Shown here in pieces: positions 12,660-26,200 of a stretch of 64,000 nucleotides of DNA (position 1 is the first letter of the stretch; each line of letters starts with the position of its first letter). Below the pieces are notes generated by a model. The model had not been told where the DNA came from, ran no database searches, and worked only from the letters and a program-made list of their open reading frames with translations. The DNA is from Fratercula arctica (Eukaryota; Chordata; Aves; Charadriiformes; Alcidae): positions 2,725,535 to 2,789,534 of the forward strand of contig CANTUZ010000027.1 in assembly GCA_947846985.1 (NCBI GenBank), written 5' to 3'. Both the position numbers and the translations under genes were made by a program.

Positions 12660-15600
12660 CGCTTAGGTTGCCACACAGACCTTGGGGCTCCGGGATTTGC
12701 TGGCATCTTCAGCCTCAGAACTGCCCTTTCTCACTCGCCCCAGGGACGGCCCCCAAAATTACCATAGGCCTGGAGATTGCTGCCACGCCCAAGGAGCCAC
12801 GAGAGCAAACTGTGGCTTGCTCTAAAGCTCTCTGGGAACTGTTTAGATTGGCCCAGAGACCGTGGATTTCCACGCTTTCTTGGTGCCTTCAGCCTCAAAA
12901 CCACCCTTTCTCACTCGCCCCATGGACGGCCTCCATAATTACCATAGGTCTGGAGATTGCTGCCACGCCCAAGAAGCCACGAGGGAAAACTCTGGCTTCT
13001 GTTAAATCTCTCTGGGAACCGCTTAGTTTGAAACACAGACCTGGGGATCCGGTCTTTCCTGGCATCTTCAGCCTCAGAACTGCCCTTTCTCACTCGCCCC
13101 AGGGACGGCCTCCAAAGTAAACATAGGTCTGGAGATTGCTGCCACGCCCAAGGAGCTACGAGGGAAAACACTGGCTTGCTCTAAAGCTCTCTGGCAACTG
13201 CTTAGATTGGCCCAGAGACTGTGGATTTCCACGCTTTCTTGGCGCCTTCAGCCTCAAACCCACCGTTTCTCACTCGCCCCATGGACGGCCTCCATAATTA
13301 CCATAGGTCTGGAGATTGCTGCCACGCCCAAGGAGCCACGAGGGCAAACTCTGGCTTCTGTTTAAGCCCTCTGGGAACCGCTTAGTTTGCCACACAGACC
13401 TGGGGATCCGGTCTTTCTTGGCGCCTTCAGCCTCAAAACCACCCTTTCTCACTCGCCCCAGGGATGGAGTCAAAAGGTACCATAGGTGTACATGTTGCTG
13501 CCACACCCAAGGAGCCACGAGGGCAAACTGTGGCTTCTGTTAAATCTCTCTGGGCACCGCTCTAGGTTGCCACAGAGACCTGGGGATCCGATCTTTCCTG
13601 GCGCCTTCAGCCTCAAAACCACCCTTTCTCACTCACCCCAGGGACGGCCTCCGAAACAGCAGTTGTCTCGACATTGATGCCAAGACCAAGAAGGCACGAG
13701 GGCATACTGTGGCTTCTGTTAAATCTCTCTGGGAACCGCTTAGGTTGCCACACAGACCTTGGGGCTCCGGGATTCTGGCATCCTTCAGCCTCAGAACTCA
13801 GCCCTTTCTCACTCGCCCCAGGGATGGCCATCCAAAGTAAACATAGGTCTGGAGACTTTCTGCCACGCCCACAGGAGCCACGAGGGGAAACTGTGGCTTC
13901 TCTAAATCTCTCTTGGGAACCTGCTTATGTTGCCACCCAGAGACCTGGGGATCCGGTCTTTCCTAGCGCCTTTCAGCCTCAAAACCACCCTTTCTCCACT
14001 CGCCCCAATGGACTGGCCTCCATAATTACCATAGGTCTGGAGATTGCTGCCATGCCAAGGAGCCATGAGGGAAAGCTGTGGCTTCTTTGAAAGCTCTCTG
14101 GGAAACCGCTTGCATCGCACCCAAGACCTTGGGGTCTCGGCCTTTCCTAGCGCCTTCAGCCTCAGAACCACCCTTTCTCACTCACCCCAGGGACGGACCT
14201 CCAAAATTACCATAGCCTGGAGATTGCTGTCCACTGCCCAAGGAGCCACGAGAGCAAACTGTGGTTTGCTCTAAAGCTCTCTGGGAACTGCTTAGATTGG
14301 CCCAGAGACCGTGGATTTCCACGCTATCTTGGCGCCTTCAGCCTCAAAACCACCCTTTCTCACTCGCCCCATGGACGGCCTCCATAATTACCATAGGTCT
14401 GGAGATTGCTACCACGCCCAAGAAGCCACGAGGGAAAACTCTGGCTTCTGTTAAATCTCTCTGGGAACGGCTTAGTTTGAAACACAGACCTGGGGATCTG
14501 GTCTTTCCTGGCATCTTCAGCCTCAGAACTGCCCTTTCTCACTCGCCCCAGGGACGGCCTCCAAAGTAAACATAGGTCTGGAGATTGCTGCCACGCCCAA
14601 GGAGGTATGAGGGAAAACTGTGGCTTGCTCTAAAGCTCTCTGGCAACTGCTTAGATTGGCCCAGAGACCGTGGATTTCCACGCTTTCTTGGCGCCTTCAG
14701 CCTCAAACCCACCCTTTCTCACTCGCCCCAGGGATGGACTCAAAAGGTACCATAGGTCTAGAGGTTGCTGCCACACCCAAGGAGGCACGAGGGCAAACTG
14801 TGGCTTCAGTTAAATCTCTCTGGGAACCGCTTAGGTTGCCACACAGACCTGGGGATCCGATCTTTCCTGGCGCCTTCAGCCTCAAAACCACCCTTTCTCA
14901 CTCGCCCCAGGGACGGCCTCCGAAACAGCAGTTGTCTCAACATTGATGCCAAGACCAAGAAGGCACGAGGGCATACTGTGGCTTCTGTTAAATCTCTCTG
15001 GGAACCGTTTGCATTACCCCACAGATTTTCGGTTTCGGGTTTTCCTGGCACCTTCAGCCTCAATACCACCCTTTCTCACTCGCTCCATGGACGGCCTCCA
15101 TAATTACCATAGGTCTGGAGATTGCTGCCATGCCCAAGGAGCCATGAGGGAAAGCTGTGGCTTCTTTGAAAGCTCTCTGGGAACCGCTTGCATTGCCCCA
15201 GAGAGCTTGGGTCTTCGCCTTTCCTAGCGCCTTCAGCCTCAGAACCACCCTTTCTCACTCGCCCCAGGGACGGACTCCAAAGTAAACATAGGTCTGGAGA
15301 TTGCTGCCACGCCCAAGGAGCCACGAGGGAAAACTGTGGCTTCTGTCAAATCTCTCTGGGAAACGCTTAGGTTGCCACACAGACCTTGGGGCTCCGGGAT
15401 TTGCTGGCATCTTCAGCGTCAGAACTGCCCTTTCTCACTCCTCCCAGGGATGGCCTCCAAAGTAAACATAGGTCTGAAGATTGCTGCCCCGACCAAGGAG
15501 CCACGAGGGAAAACTGTGCCTTGCTCTGAAGCTCTCTAGGAACTGCTTAGATTGGCCCAGAGACCGTGGATTTCCACGCTTTCTTGGTGCCTTCAGCCTC

Positions 15601-17611
15601 AAAACCACCCTTTCTCACTCGCCCCGTGGAAGGCCTCCATAACTACCATAGGTCTGGAGATTGCTACCACGCCCAAGAAGCCACGAGGGAAAACTCTGGC
15701 TTCTGTTAAATCTCTCTGGGAACCGCTTAGTTTGAAACACAGACCTGGGGATCCGGTCTTTCCTGGCATCTTCACCCTCAGAACTGCCCTTTCTCATTCG
15801 CCCCAGGGACGGCCTCCAAAATTACCATAGGTCTGGAGATTGCTACCACGTCCTAGAAGCCACGAGGGCAAAATCTGGCTTCTGTTAAATCTCTCTGGGA
15901 ACCGCTTAGGTTGCCACACAGACCTTGGGGCTTCGGGATTTGCTGGCATCTTCAGCCTCAGAACTGCCCTTTCTCACTCGCTCCAGGGACGGCCTCCAAA
16001 GTAAACATAGGTCTGGAGATTGCTGCCACGCCCAAGGAGCCACGAGGGAAAACTGTGGCTTGCTCTAAAGCTCTCTGGGAACTGCTTATATTGCCCCAGA
16101 GACCATGGATTTCCACGCTTTCTTGGGAACTTCAGCCTCAATACCACCCTTTCTCACTCGCCCCATGGACGGCCTCCGAAACAGCAGTTGTCTCGACATT
16201 GCTGCCAAGGCCAAGAAGGCACGAGGGCATACTGTAGCTTCTGTTAAATCTCTCTGGGAACCGTTTGCATTGCCCCACAGATTTTCAGTTTCGGGTTTTC
16301 CTGGCGCCTTCAGCATCAATACCACCCTTTCTCACTCGCCCCATGGACGGCCTCCATAATTACCATAGGTCTGGAGATTGCTGCCACGCCCAAGGAGCCA
16401 TGAGGGAAAGCTGTGGCTTCTTTGAAAGCTCTCTGCGAACCTCCTGGATTGCCCCAGAGACCTTGGGTCTTTGGCCTTTCCTAGCGCCTTCAGCCTCAGA
16501 ACCACCTTTTCTCACTCGCCCCAGGGACGGCCTCCAAAATCACCATAGGCCTGGAGATTGCTGCCACGCCCAAGGAGCCACGAGGGCAAACTGTGGCTTC
16601 TGTTAAATCTCTCTGGGAACTGCTTAGGTTGCCACACAGACCTTGGGGCTCCGGGATTTGCTAGCATCTTCAGCCTCAGAACTGCCCTTTCTCACTCGCC
16701 CCAGGGATGGCCTCCAAAGTAAACATATGTCTGGAGATTGCTGCCACACCCAAAGAGCCACGAGGGCAAACTGTGGCTTCAGTTAAGTCTCTCTGGGAAC
16801 CGCTTAGGTTGCCACACAGACCTTGGGGCTCCGGGCTTTCCTGGCGCCTTCAGCCTCAAAACCACCCTTTCTCACTCGCCCCAGGGATGGACTCAAAAGG
16901 TACCATAGGTCTAGAGGTTGCTGCCACACCCAAGGAGCCACGAGGGCAAACTGTGGCTTCAGTTAAATCTCTCTGGGAACTGCTTAGTTTGAAACACAGA
17001 CCTGGGGATCCGGGCTTTCCTGGCGCCTTCAGCCTCAGAACCACCCTTTCTCACTCGCCCCAGGGACGGCCTCCATAATTACCATAGGTCTGGAGATTGC
17101 TGCCATGCCCAAGGAGCATGAGGGAAAGCTGTGGCCTTCTTTGAAAGCTCTCTGGGAACCGCTTGCATTGCCCCAGAGACCTTGGGTCTTCGGCCTTTCC
17201 TAGCGCCTTCAGCCTCAGAACCACCCATTTCTCACTCGCCCCAGGGACGGCCTCCAAAATCACCATAGGCCTGGAGATTGCTGCCACGCCCAAGGAGCCA
17301 CGAGGAAAAACTGTGGCTTCTGTTAAATCTCTCTGGGAACCGCTTAGGTTGCCACACAGACCTTGGGGCTCCGGGATCTGCTAGCATCTTCAGCCTTCAG
17401 AACTGCCCTTTCCTGACTCGCCCCAGGGACGGCCTCCAAAGTAAACATAGGTTTGGAGATTGCTGCCACGCCAAGGAGCCATGAGGGAAAGCTGTGGCTT
17501 CTTTGAAAGCTCTCTGGGAACCGCTTGCATCGCCCCAGGAGACCTTGGGTCCTTCGGCCTTTCCTAGCGCCTTCAGCCTCAGAAATGCCCTTTCTCACTC
17601 GCTCCAGAGAC

Positions 17612-17617
17612 GGCCTC
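17612..17617. repeat. Left target-site duplication, LTR copy 1
   Basis: GGCCTC directly abuts the LTR. It is part of the normal satellite motif GACGGCCTCCAAAG and is repeated on the other side of the LTR. Confidence 0.9.
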
Positions 17618-17677
17618 TGCGACGATCGAGGGAAGACAAAGCAGCCGACTCAATGTGAGTGAGAAAGCAAGCTTCAG

Positions 17678-17683
17678 TTTATT
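17678..17683 (-). promoter_or_regulatory. LTR poly(A) signal AATAAA, copy 1
   Basis: TTTATT on the plus strand reads AATAAA on the LTR strand. It lies about 17 bp downstream of the TATA-like box. Confidence 0.7.
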
Positions 17684-17699
17684 GCCCGAATGCGCTTCA

Positions 17700-17771
17700 T
17701 TATATAGCTACTGGTTATATCACCGCTTGAATATTGGCTAATTATAAAAGTCATCTGCTCACTGCGATTGG
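17700..17771 (-). promoter_or_regulatory. LTR core promoter elements, copy 1
   Basis: On the minus strand, in order of transcription, there are CCAAT at 17771-17767, a TTTTATAA element just downstream of it, CCAAT at 17737-17733, and TATATAA at 17706-17700. This is the usual U3 arrangement. Transcription would run toward lower coordinates into the satellite. Activity is not shown by sequence. Confidence 0.6.
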
Positions 17772-17967
17772 TTCTCTGTCCACACGACAGGGTTCACCCT
17801 TAGTTCCCTATTCCTTATCAGCTCCTTATTCTTGCTTCTGCATTCTCATGCTTGTTTACTTAGTACTTTCCCCATCGCCGAGCTGTAACTTGGCTTCTAC
17901 GCTATTCTCATCTCACATAACTCCTCTATTGTCCCATGAACCTTGCTCCTCAGCCATTCTGCAACAA

Positions 17968-17973
17968 GGCCTC
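17968..17973. repeat. Right target-site duplication, LTR copy 1
   Basis: GGCCTC, the partner of 17612-17617, separated from the LTR end by one extra A that copies 2 and 3 lack. Confidence 0.88.
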
Positions 17974-19039
17974 TAAAGTAAACATAAGTCTGGAGATTGC
18001 TGCCACACCCAAGGAGCCACGAGGGAAAACTGTGGCTTCTGTTTAATCTCTCTGGGAACCGCTTAGGTTGCCACACAGACCTGGGGATCCGGGCTTTCCT
18101 GGCATCTTCAGCCTCAGAACCGCCCTTTCTCACTCCTACCAGGAATGGCCTCCAAAGTAAACATAGGTCTGGAGATTGCTGCCCCGCCCAAGGAGCCACG
18201 AGGGAAAACTGTGGCTTGCTCTAAAGCTCTCTGGGAACTGCTTAGATTGGCCCAGAGACTGTGGATTTCCACGCTTTCTTGGCGCCTTCAACCTCAAAAC
18301 CACCCTTTCTCACTCGCCCCATGGACGGCCTCCATAATTAGCATAGGTCTGGAGATTGCTGCCATGCCCAAGGAGCCATGAGGGAAAGCTGTGGCTTCTT
18401 TGAAAGCTCTCTGGGAACCGTTTAGGTTGCCACACAGACCTTGGGGCTTCCGGGATTTTGCTAGCATCTTCAGCCTCAGAACTGCCCTTGTCTCACTCCT
18501 CCCAGGGACGGCCCTCCAAAGTAAACATAGGTCTGGAGATTTCTGCCACACCCAAGGAGCCACGAGGGCAAACTTTGGCTTCTGTTAAATCTCTCTGGGA
18601 ACCGCTTAGGTTGCCACACAGACCTGGGGATCCGGGCTTTCCTGGCGCCTTCAGCCTCCAAACCCACCCTTTCTCACTCGCCCCAGGGATGGACTCAAAA
18701 GGTACTATAGGTCTAGAGGTTGCTGCCACACCCAAGGAGCCACCGAGGGCAAAACTGTGGCTTCTGTTAAATCTCTCTGGGAACTGCTTAGTTTGAAACA
18801 AAGACCTTCGGGCTCTGGCTTTCCTGACAACTTCAGCTCAGAAACCACCCTTTCTCACTCGTCCCAGGGACGGCCTCCAAAGTAAACATAGGTCTGGAGA
18901 TTGCTGCCACGCCCAAGGAGCCACGAGGGAAAACTGTGGCTTGCTCTAAAGCTCTCTAGGAACTGCTTAGATCGGCCCAGAGACCGTGGATTTCCACGCT
19001 TTCTTGGCGCCTTCAGCCTCAAAACAACCCTTTCTCAAT

Positions 19040-22000
19040 CGCCACAGGGATGGACTCAAAAGTTACCATAGGTCTAGAGGTTGCTGCCACACCCAAGGAG
19101 GCACGAGGGCAAACTGTGGCTTCTGTTAAATCTCTCTGGGAACTGCTTAGGTTGCCACAGGGACCTTGGGGCTCCGGGCTTTCCTGGCGCCTTCAGCCTC
19201 AAAACCACCCTTTCTCACTCGTCCCAGGGACAGCCTCCATAATTGCCATAGGTCTGGAGATTGCTGCCATGCCCAAGGAGCCATGAGGGAAAGCTGTGGC
19301 TTCTTTGAAAGCTCTCTGGGAACCGCTGGCATTGCCCCAGAGACCTTGGGTCCTTCGGCCTTCCTAGCGCCTTCAGCCTCAGAACCACCCATTTCTCACT
19401 CGCCCCAGGGACGTCCTCCAAAATCACCATAGGCCTGGAGATTGCTGCCACGCCCAAGGAGCCACGAGGGAAAACTGTGCCTTCTGTAAATCTCTCTGGG
19501 AACCGCTTAGGTTGCCACACAGACCTGGGGATCTGGTCTTTCCTGGCATCTTCAGCCTCAGAACTGCCCTTTCTCACTCGCTCCAGGGACGGCCTCCAAA
19601 GTAAACATAGGTCTGGAGATTGCTGCCACACCCAAGGAGCCACGAGGGCAAACTGTGGCTTCTGTTTAATCCCTCTGGGAACCGCTTAGGTTGCCACACA
19701 GACCTTGGGGCTCCGGGATTTGCTGGCATCTTCAGCCTCAGAAACACCCTTTCTCACTCCTACCAGGGACGGCCTCCAAAGTAAACATAGGTCTGGAGAT
19801 TGCTGCCACGCCCAAGGAGACACGAGGGAAAACTGTGCCTTGCTCTAAAGCTCTCTGGGAACTGCTTAGATTGGCCCAGAGACCGTGGATTTCCACGCTT
19901 TCTTGGCGCCTTCAGCCTCAAAACCACCCTTTCTCACTCGTCCCAGGGACGGCCTCCATAATTACCATAGGTCTGGAGATTGCTGCCATGCCCAAGGAGC
20001 CATGAGGGAAAGCTTTGGCTTCTTTGAAAGCTCTCTGGGAACCGCTTGGATTGCCCCAGAGACCTTGGGTCTTCGGTCTTTCCTAGCGCCTTCAGCCTCA
20101 GAACCACCCTTTCTCACTCGCCCCAGGGACGGCCTCCAAAGTAAACATAGGTCTGGAGATTTCTGCCACACCCAAGGAGCCACGAGGGCAAACTGTGGCT
20201 TCTGTTAAATCTCTCTGGGAACCGCTTAGGTTGCCACACAGACCTGGGGATCCGGTGTTTCCTGGCGCCTTCAGCCTCAAAACCACCCTTTCTCACTCGC
20301 CCCAGGGATGGACTCAAAAGTTACCATAGGTCTAGAGGTTGCTGCCACACCCAAGGAGCCACGAGGGCAAACTGTGGCTTCTGTTAAATCTCTCTGGGAA
20401 ACTGCTTAGTTTGAAACACAGACCTTGGGGCTCTGGGCTTTCCTGGCAACTTCAGCCTCAGAACCACCCTTTCTCACTCGCCCCAGGGACGGCCTCCAAA
20501 GTAAACATAGGTCTGGAGATTGCTGCCACGCCAAGGAGCCACGAGGAAAAACTGTGGCTTGCTCTAAAGCTCTCTAGGAACTGCTTAGATTGGCCCAGAG
20601 GACCGTGGATTTCCACGCTTTCCTGGGAACTTCAGCCTCAAAACCACCCTTCTCACTCGCCCCATGTATGGCCTCAAAGTAAACATAGGTCTGGAGATTA
20701 CTGCCACGCCCAAGGAGCCACGAGGGGAAAACTGTGGCTTGCTCTAAAGCTACTCTGGAAAACTGCTTAGATTGGCCCAGAGACCGTGGATTTCCACGCT
20801 TTCTTGGCGCCTTCAGCCTCAAAACCACCCTTTCTCACTCGCCACAGGGATGGACTCAAAAGTTACCATAGGTCTAGAGGTTGCTGCCACACCCAAGGAG
20901 GCACGAGGGCAAACTGTGGCTTCTGTTAAATCTCTCTGGGAACTGCTTAGGTTGCCACAGGGACCTTGGGGCTCCGGGCTTTCCTGGCGCCTTCAGCCTC
21001 AAAACCACCCATTTCTCACTCGCCCCAGGGACGTCCTCCAAAATCACCATAGGCCTGGAGATTGCTGCCACGCCCAAGGAGCCACGAGGGAAAACTGTGG
21101 CTTCTGTTAAATCTCTCTGGGAACCGCTTAGGTTGCCACACAGACCTTGGGGCTCCGGGCTTTCCTGGCGCCTTCAGCCTCAGAAACACCCTTTCTCACT
21201 CCTACCAGGGACGGCCTCCAAAGTAAACATAGGTCTGGAGATTGCTGCCACGCCCAAGGAGACACGAGGGCAAACTGTGGCTTCTGTTAATCCCTCTGGG
21301 AACCGCTTAGGTTGCCACACAGACCTTGGGGCTCCGGGATTTGCTGGCATCTTCAGCCTCAGAAACACCCTTTTTCACTCCTACGAGGGACGGCCTCCAA
21401 AGTAAACATAGGTCTGGAGATTGCTGCCACACCCAAGGAGCCACGAGGGAAAACTTTGGCTTCTGTTTAATCCCTCTGGGAACCGCTTAGGTTGCCACAC
21501 AGACCTTGGGGCTCCGGGGATTTGCTGGCATCTTCAGCCTCAGAAACACCCTTTCTCACTCCTACCAGGGACGGCCTCCAAAGTAAACATAGGTCTGGAG
21601 ATTGCTGCCACGCCCAAGGAGACACGAGGGAAAACTGTGGCTTGCTCTAAAGCTCTCTGGAAACTGCTTAGATTGGCCCAGAGACCGTGGATTTCCACGC
21701 TTTCTTGGCGCCTTCAGCCTCAAAACCACCCTTTCTCACTCGCCCCAGGGACGGCCTCCATAATTACCATAGGTCTGGAGATTGCTGCCATGCCCAAGGA
21801 GCCATGAGGGAAAGCTTTGGCTTCTTTGAAAGCTCTCTGGGAACCGCTTGGATTGCCCCAGAGACCTTGGGTCTTCGGTCTTTCCTAGCGCCTTCAGCCT
21901 CAGAACCACCCTTTCTCACTCGCCCCAGGGACGGCCTCCAAAGTAAACATAGGTCTGGAGATTGCTGCCACACCCAAGGAGCCACGAGGGCAAACTGTGG

Positions 22001-23250
22001 CTTCTGTTAAATCTCTCTGGGAACCGCTTAGGTTGCCACACAGACCTGGGGATCCGGGCTTTCCTGGCGCCTTCAGCCTCAAAACCACCCTTTCTCACTC
22101 GCCCCAGGGATGGACTAAAAAGGTACTATAGGTCTAGAGGTTGCTGCCACACCCAAGGAGCCACGAGGGCAAACTGTGGCTTCAGTTAAATCTCTCTGGG
22201 AACTGCTTAGTTTGAAACACAGACCTTGGGGCTCTGGGCTTTCCTGGCAACTTCAGCCTCAGAACCACCCTTTCTCACTCGTCCCAGGGACGGCCTCCAA
22301 AGTAAACATAGGTCTGGAGATTGCTGCCACGCCCAAGGAGCCAGGAGGAAAAACTGTGGCTTGCTCTAAAGCTCTCTAGGAACTGCTTAGATTGGCCCAG
22401 AGACCGTGGATTTCCACGCTTTCCTGGGAACTTCAGCCTCAAAACCACCCTTTCTCACTCGCCCCATGTATGGCCTCAAAGTAAACATAGGTCTGGACAT
22501 TACTGCCACGCCCAAGGAGCCACGAGGGAAAACTGTGGCTTGCTCTAAAGCTCTCTGGAAACTGCTTAGATTGGCCCAGAGACCGTGGATTTCCACGCTT
22601 TCTTGGCGCCTTCAGCCTCAAAACAACCCTTTCTCAATCGCCACAGGGATGGACTCAAAAGTTACCATAGGTCTAGAGGTTGCTGCCACACCCAAGGAGG
22701 CACGAGGGCAAACTGTGGCTTCTGTTAAATCTCTCTGGGAACCGCTTAGGTTGCCACACAGACCTTGGGGCTCCGGGCTTTCCTGGCGCCTTCAGCCTCA
22801 AAACCACCCTTTCTCACTCGTCCCAGGGACGGCCTCCATAATTACCATAGGTCTGGAGATTGCTGCCATGCCCAAGGAGCCATGAGGGAAAGCTGTGGCT
22901 TCTTTGAAAGCTCTCTGGGAACCGCTTGCATTGCCCCAGAGACCTTGGGTCTTCGGCCTTTCCTAGCGCCTTCAGCCTCAGAACCACCCATTTCTCACTC
23001 GCCCCAGGGACGTCCTCCAAAATCACCATAGGCCTGGAGATTGCTGCCACGCCCAAGGAGCCACGAGGGCAAACTGTGGCTTCTGTTAAATCTCTCTGGG
23101 AACCGCTTAGGTTGCCACACAGACCTGGGGATCTGGTCTTTCCTGGCATCTTCAGCCTCAGAACTGCCCTTTCTCACTCCTCCCAGGGACGGCCTCCAAA
23201 GTAAACATAGGTCTGGAGATTGCTGCCACGCCCAAGGAGCTACGAGGGAA
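19040..23250 (+). repeat. Nested ten-monomer (about 1.8 kb) HOR in giant copy 1
   Basis: A marker monomer with GCCACAGGGATGGACTC recurs at 19050, 20850 and 22649, that is 1800 and 1799 bp apart. The intervening monomers also pair at about 1802 bp, for example 19885-20208 with 21687-22010. This gives two ten-monomer units and the start of a third, nested within the larger repeat. Confidence 0.8.
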
Positions 23251-26200
23251 AACACTGGCTTGCTCTAAAGCTCTCTGGCAACTGCTTAGATTGGCCCAGA
23301 GACTGTGGATTTCCACGCTTTCTTGGCGCCTTCAGCCTCAAACCCACCGTTTCTCACTCGCCCCATGGACGGCCTCCATAATTACCATAGGTCTGGACAT
23401 TGCTGCCACGCCCAAGGAGCCACGAGGGAAAACTGTGGCTTCTGTTTAATCCCTCTGGGAACCGCTTAGGTTGCCACACAGACCTTGGGGCTCCGGGATT
23501 TGCTGGCATCTTCAGCCTCAGAACTGCCCTTTCTCACTCGCCCCAGGGACGGCCCCCAAAATTACCATAGGCCTGGAGATTGCTGCCACGCCCAAGGAGC
23601 CACGAGGGCAAACTGTGGCTTGCTCTAAAGCTCTCTGGGAACTGCTTAGATTGGCCCAGAGACCGTGGATTTCCACGCTTTCTTGGCGCCTTCAGCCTCA
23701 AAACCACCCTTTCTCACTCGCCCCATGGACGGCCTCCATAATTACCATAGGTCTGGAGATTGCTGCCACGCCCAAGGAGCCACGAGGGCAAACTGTGGCT
23801 TCTGTTAAATCTCTCTGGGAACTGCTTAGTTTGAAACACAGACCTGGGGATCCGGTCTTTCCTGGCGCCTTCAGCCTCAGAACTGCCCTTTCTCACTCGC
23901 CCCAGGGACGGCCTCCAAAGTAAACATAGGTCTGGAGATTGCTGCCACGCCCAAGGAGCTACGAGGGAAAACACTGGCTTGCTCTAAAGCTCTCTGGCAA
24001 CTGCTTAGATTGGCCCAGAGACTGTGGATTTCCACGCTTTCTTGGCGCCTTCAGCCTCAAACCCACCGTTTCTCACTCGCCCCATGGACGGCCTCCATAA
24101 TTACCATAGGTCTGGACATTGCTGCCACGCCCAAGGAGCCACGAGGGAAAACTGTGGCTTCTGTTAAATCTCTCTGGGAACCGCTTAGGTTGCCACACAG
24201 ACCTTGGGGCTCCGGGATTTGCTGGCATCTTCAGCCTCAAAACCACCCTTTCTCACTCGACCCACGGACAGCCTCCAAAGTAAACATAGGTCTGGAGATT
24301 GCTGCCACGCCCAAGGAGCCACGAGGGCAAACTCTGGCTTCTGTTTAAGCCCTCTGGGAACCGCTTAGTTTGCCACACAGACCTGGGGATCCGGTCTTTC
24401 TTGGCGCCTTCAGCCTCAAAACCACCCTTTCTCACTCGCCCCAGGGATGGAGTCAAAAGGTACCATAGGTGTACATGTTGCTGCCACACCCAAGGAGCCA
24501 CGAGGGCAAACTGTGGCTTCTGTTAAATCTCTCTGGGCACCGCTTAGGTTGCCACAGAGACCTGGGGATCCGATCTTTCCTGGCGCCTTCAGCCTCAAAA
24601 CCACCCTTTCTCACTCACCCCAGGGACGGCCTCCGAAACAGCAGTTGTCTCGACATTGATGCCAAGACCAAGAAGGCACGAGGGCATACTGTGGCTTCTG
24701 TTAAATCTCTCTGGGAACCGCTTAGGTTGCCACACAGACCTTGGGGCTCCGGGATTTGCTGGCATCTTCAGCCTCAGAACTGCCCTTTCTCACTCGTCCC
24801 AGGGATGGCCTCCAAAGTAAACATAGGTCTGGAGATTGCTGCCACGCCCAAGGAGCCACGAGGGAAAACTGTGGCTTCTATTAAATCTCTCTGGGAACCG
24901 CTTATGTTGCCACACAGACCTGGGTATCCGGTCTTTCCTGGCGCCTTCAGCCTCAAAACCACCCTTTCTCACTCGCCCCAGGGACGGCCTCCATAATTAC
25001 CATAGGTCTGGAGATTGCTGCCATGCCCAAGGAGCCATGAGGGAAAGCTGTGGCTTCTTTGAAAGCTCTCTGGGAACCGCTTGCATCGCCCCAGAGACCT
25101 TGGGTCTTCGGCCTTTCCTAGCGCCTTCAGCCTCAGAACCACCCTTTCTCACTCACCCCAGGGACGGACTCCAAAATTACCATAGGCCTGGAGATTGCTG
25201 CCACGCCCAAGGAGCCACGAGAGCAAACTGTGGTTTGCTCTAAAGCTCTCTGGGAACTGCTTAGATTGGCCCAGAGACCGTGGATTTCCACGCTATCTTG
25301 GCGCCTTCAGCCTCAAAACCACCCTTTCTCACTCGCCCCATGGACGGCCTCCATAATTACCATAGGTCTGGAGATTGCTACCACGCCCAAGAAGCCACGA
25401 GGGAAAACTCTGGCTTCTGTTAAATCTCTCTGGGAACGGCTTAGTTTGAAACACAGACCTGGGGATCTGGTCTTTCCTGGCATCTTCAGCCTCAGAACTG
25501 CCCTTTCTCACTCGCCCCAGGGACGGCCTCCAAAGTAAACATAGGTCTGGAGATTGCTGCCACGCCCAAGGAGGTATGAGGGAAAACTGTGGCTTGCTCT
25601 AAAGCTCTCTGGCAACTGCTTAGATTGGCCCAGAGACTGTGGATTTCCACGCTTTCTTGGCGCCTTCAGCCTCAAACCCACCCTTTCTCACTCGCCCCAG
25701 GGATGGACTCAAAAGGTACCATAGGTCTAGAGGTTGCTGCCACACCCAAGGAGGCACGAGGGCAAACTGTGGCTTCAGTTAAATCTCTCTGGGAACCGCT
25801 TAGGTTGCCACACAGACCTGGGGATCCGATCTTTCCTGGCGCCTTCAGCCCCCAAACCACCCTTTCTCATTCGCTCCAGGGACGGCCTCCGAAACAGCAG
25901 TTGTCTCAACATTGATGCCAAGACCAAGAAGGCACGAGGGCATACTGTGGCTTCTGTTAAATCTCTCTGGGAACCGTTTGCATTACCCCACAGATTTTCG
26001 GTTTCGGGTTTTCCTGGCACCTTCAGCCTCAATACCACCCTTTCTCACTCGCTCCATGGACGGCCTCCATAATTACCATAGGTCTGGAGATTGCTGCCAT
26101 GCCCAAGGAGCCATGAGGGAAAGCTGTGGCTTCTTTGAAAGCTCTCTGGGAACCGCTTGCATTGCCCCAGAGACCTTGGGTCTTCGCCTTTCCTAGCGCC

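Larger units (their letters stand above)
17618..17966 (-). mobile_element. Solo LTR of an endogenous retrovirus, copy 1
   Basis: This is 349 bp of non-satellite DNA. Read on the minus strand it starts TGTTGC and ends GTCGCA, the TG...CA ends of a retroviral LTR. It is flanked by GGCCTC on both sides, a 6-bp target duplication of satellite sequence. On the minus strand it has two CCAAT boxes, a TATATAA box and AATAAA, in the order expected for U3-R-U5. No internal retroviral region, primer-binding site or second LTR is present, so it is a solo LTR left by recombination. A 6-bp duplication is typical of class II (ERVK, betaretrovirus-like) and alpharetroviral elements; the class is inference. 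This copy differs from the other two by several single-base indels, including an extra A at 17967 before the right duplication. Confidence 0.9.
12660..23450 (+). repeat. Giant HOR (about 10.8 kb), copy 1
   Basis: The block matches copy 2 at an offset of 10803 bp near its start, about 10983 bp from 13.3 kb, 10966 at the LTR, 10954 near 22.0 kb and 10775 after 22.6 kb. The two large steps are single-monomer changes: copy 1 lacks one monomer at about 13.31 kb (present in copy 2 at about 24.12-24.30 kb) and has one extra at about 22.38-22.56 kb. The smaller drift comes from single-base indels, dense at 13.55-14.26 kb and 17.1-20.8 kb. Start and end are an arbitrary phase; the homology begins at about 12.65 kb. 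Confidence 0.9.

Noticed and set aside
17618..17966. A DNA transposon or SINE as the source of the 346-349 bp insert
   Set aside because: The ends are TG...CA with only a short imperfect inverted repeat, there is a 6-bp target duplication, no A-rich tail and no pol III boxes seen, and CCAAT, TATA and AATAAA follow LTR order. A solo LTR fits better.
17734..17976. Short open frame within the LTR region as a possible retroviral or host gene
   Set aside because: It lies on the strand opposite to the LTR's own promoter and AATAAA and is not conserved in frame between the three LTR copies, which differ by small indels. LTRs of this length do not normally code.
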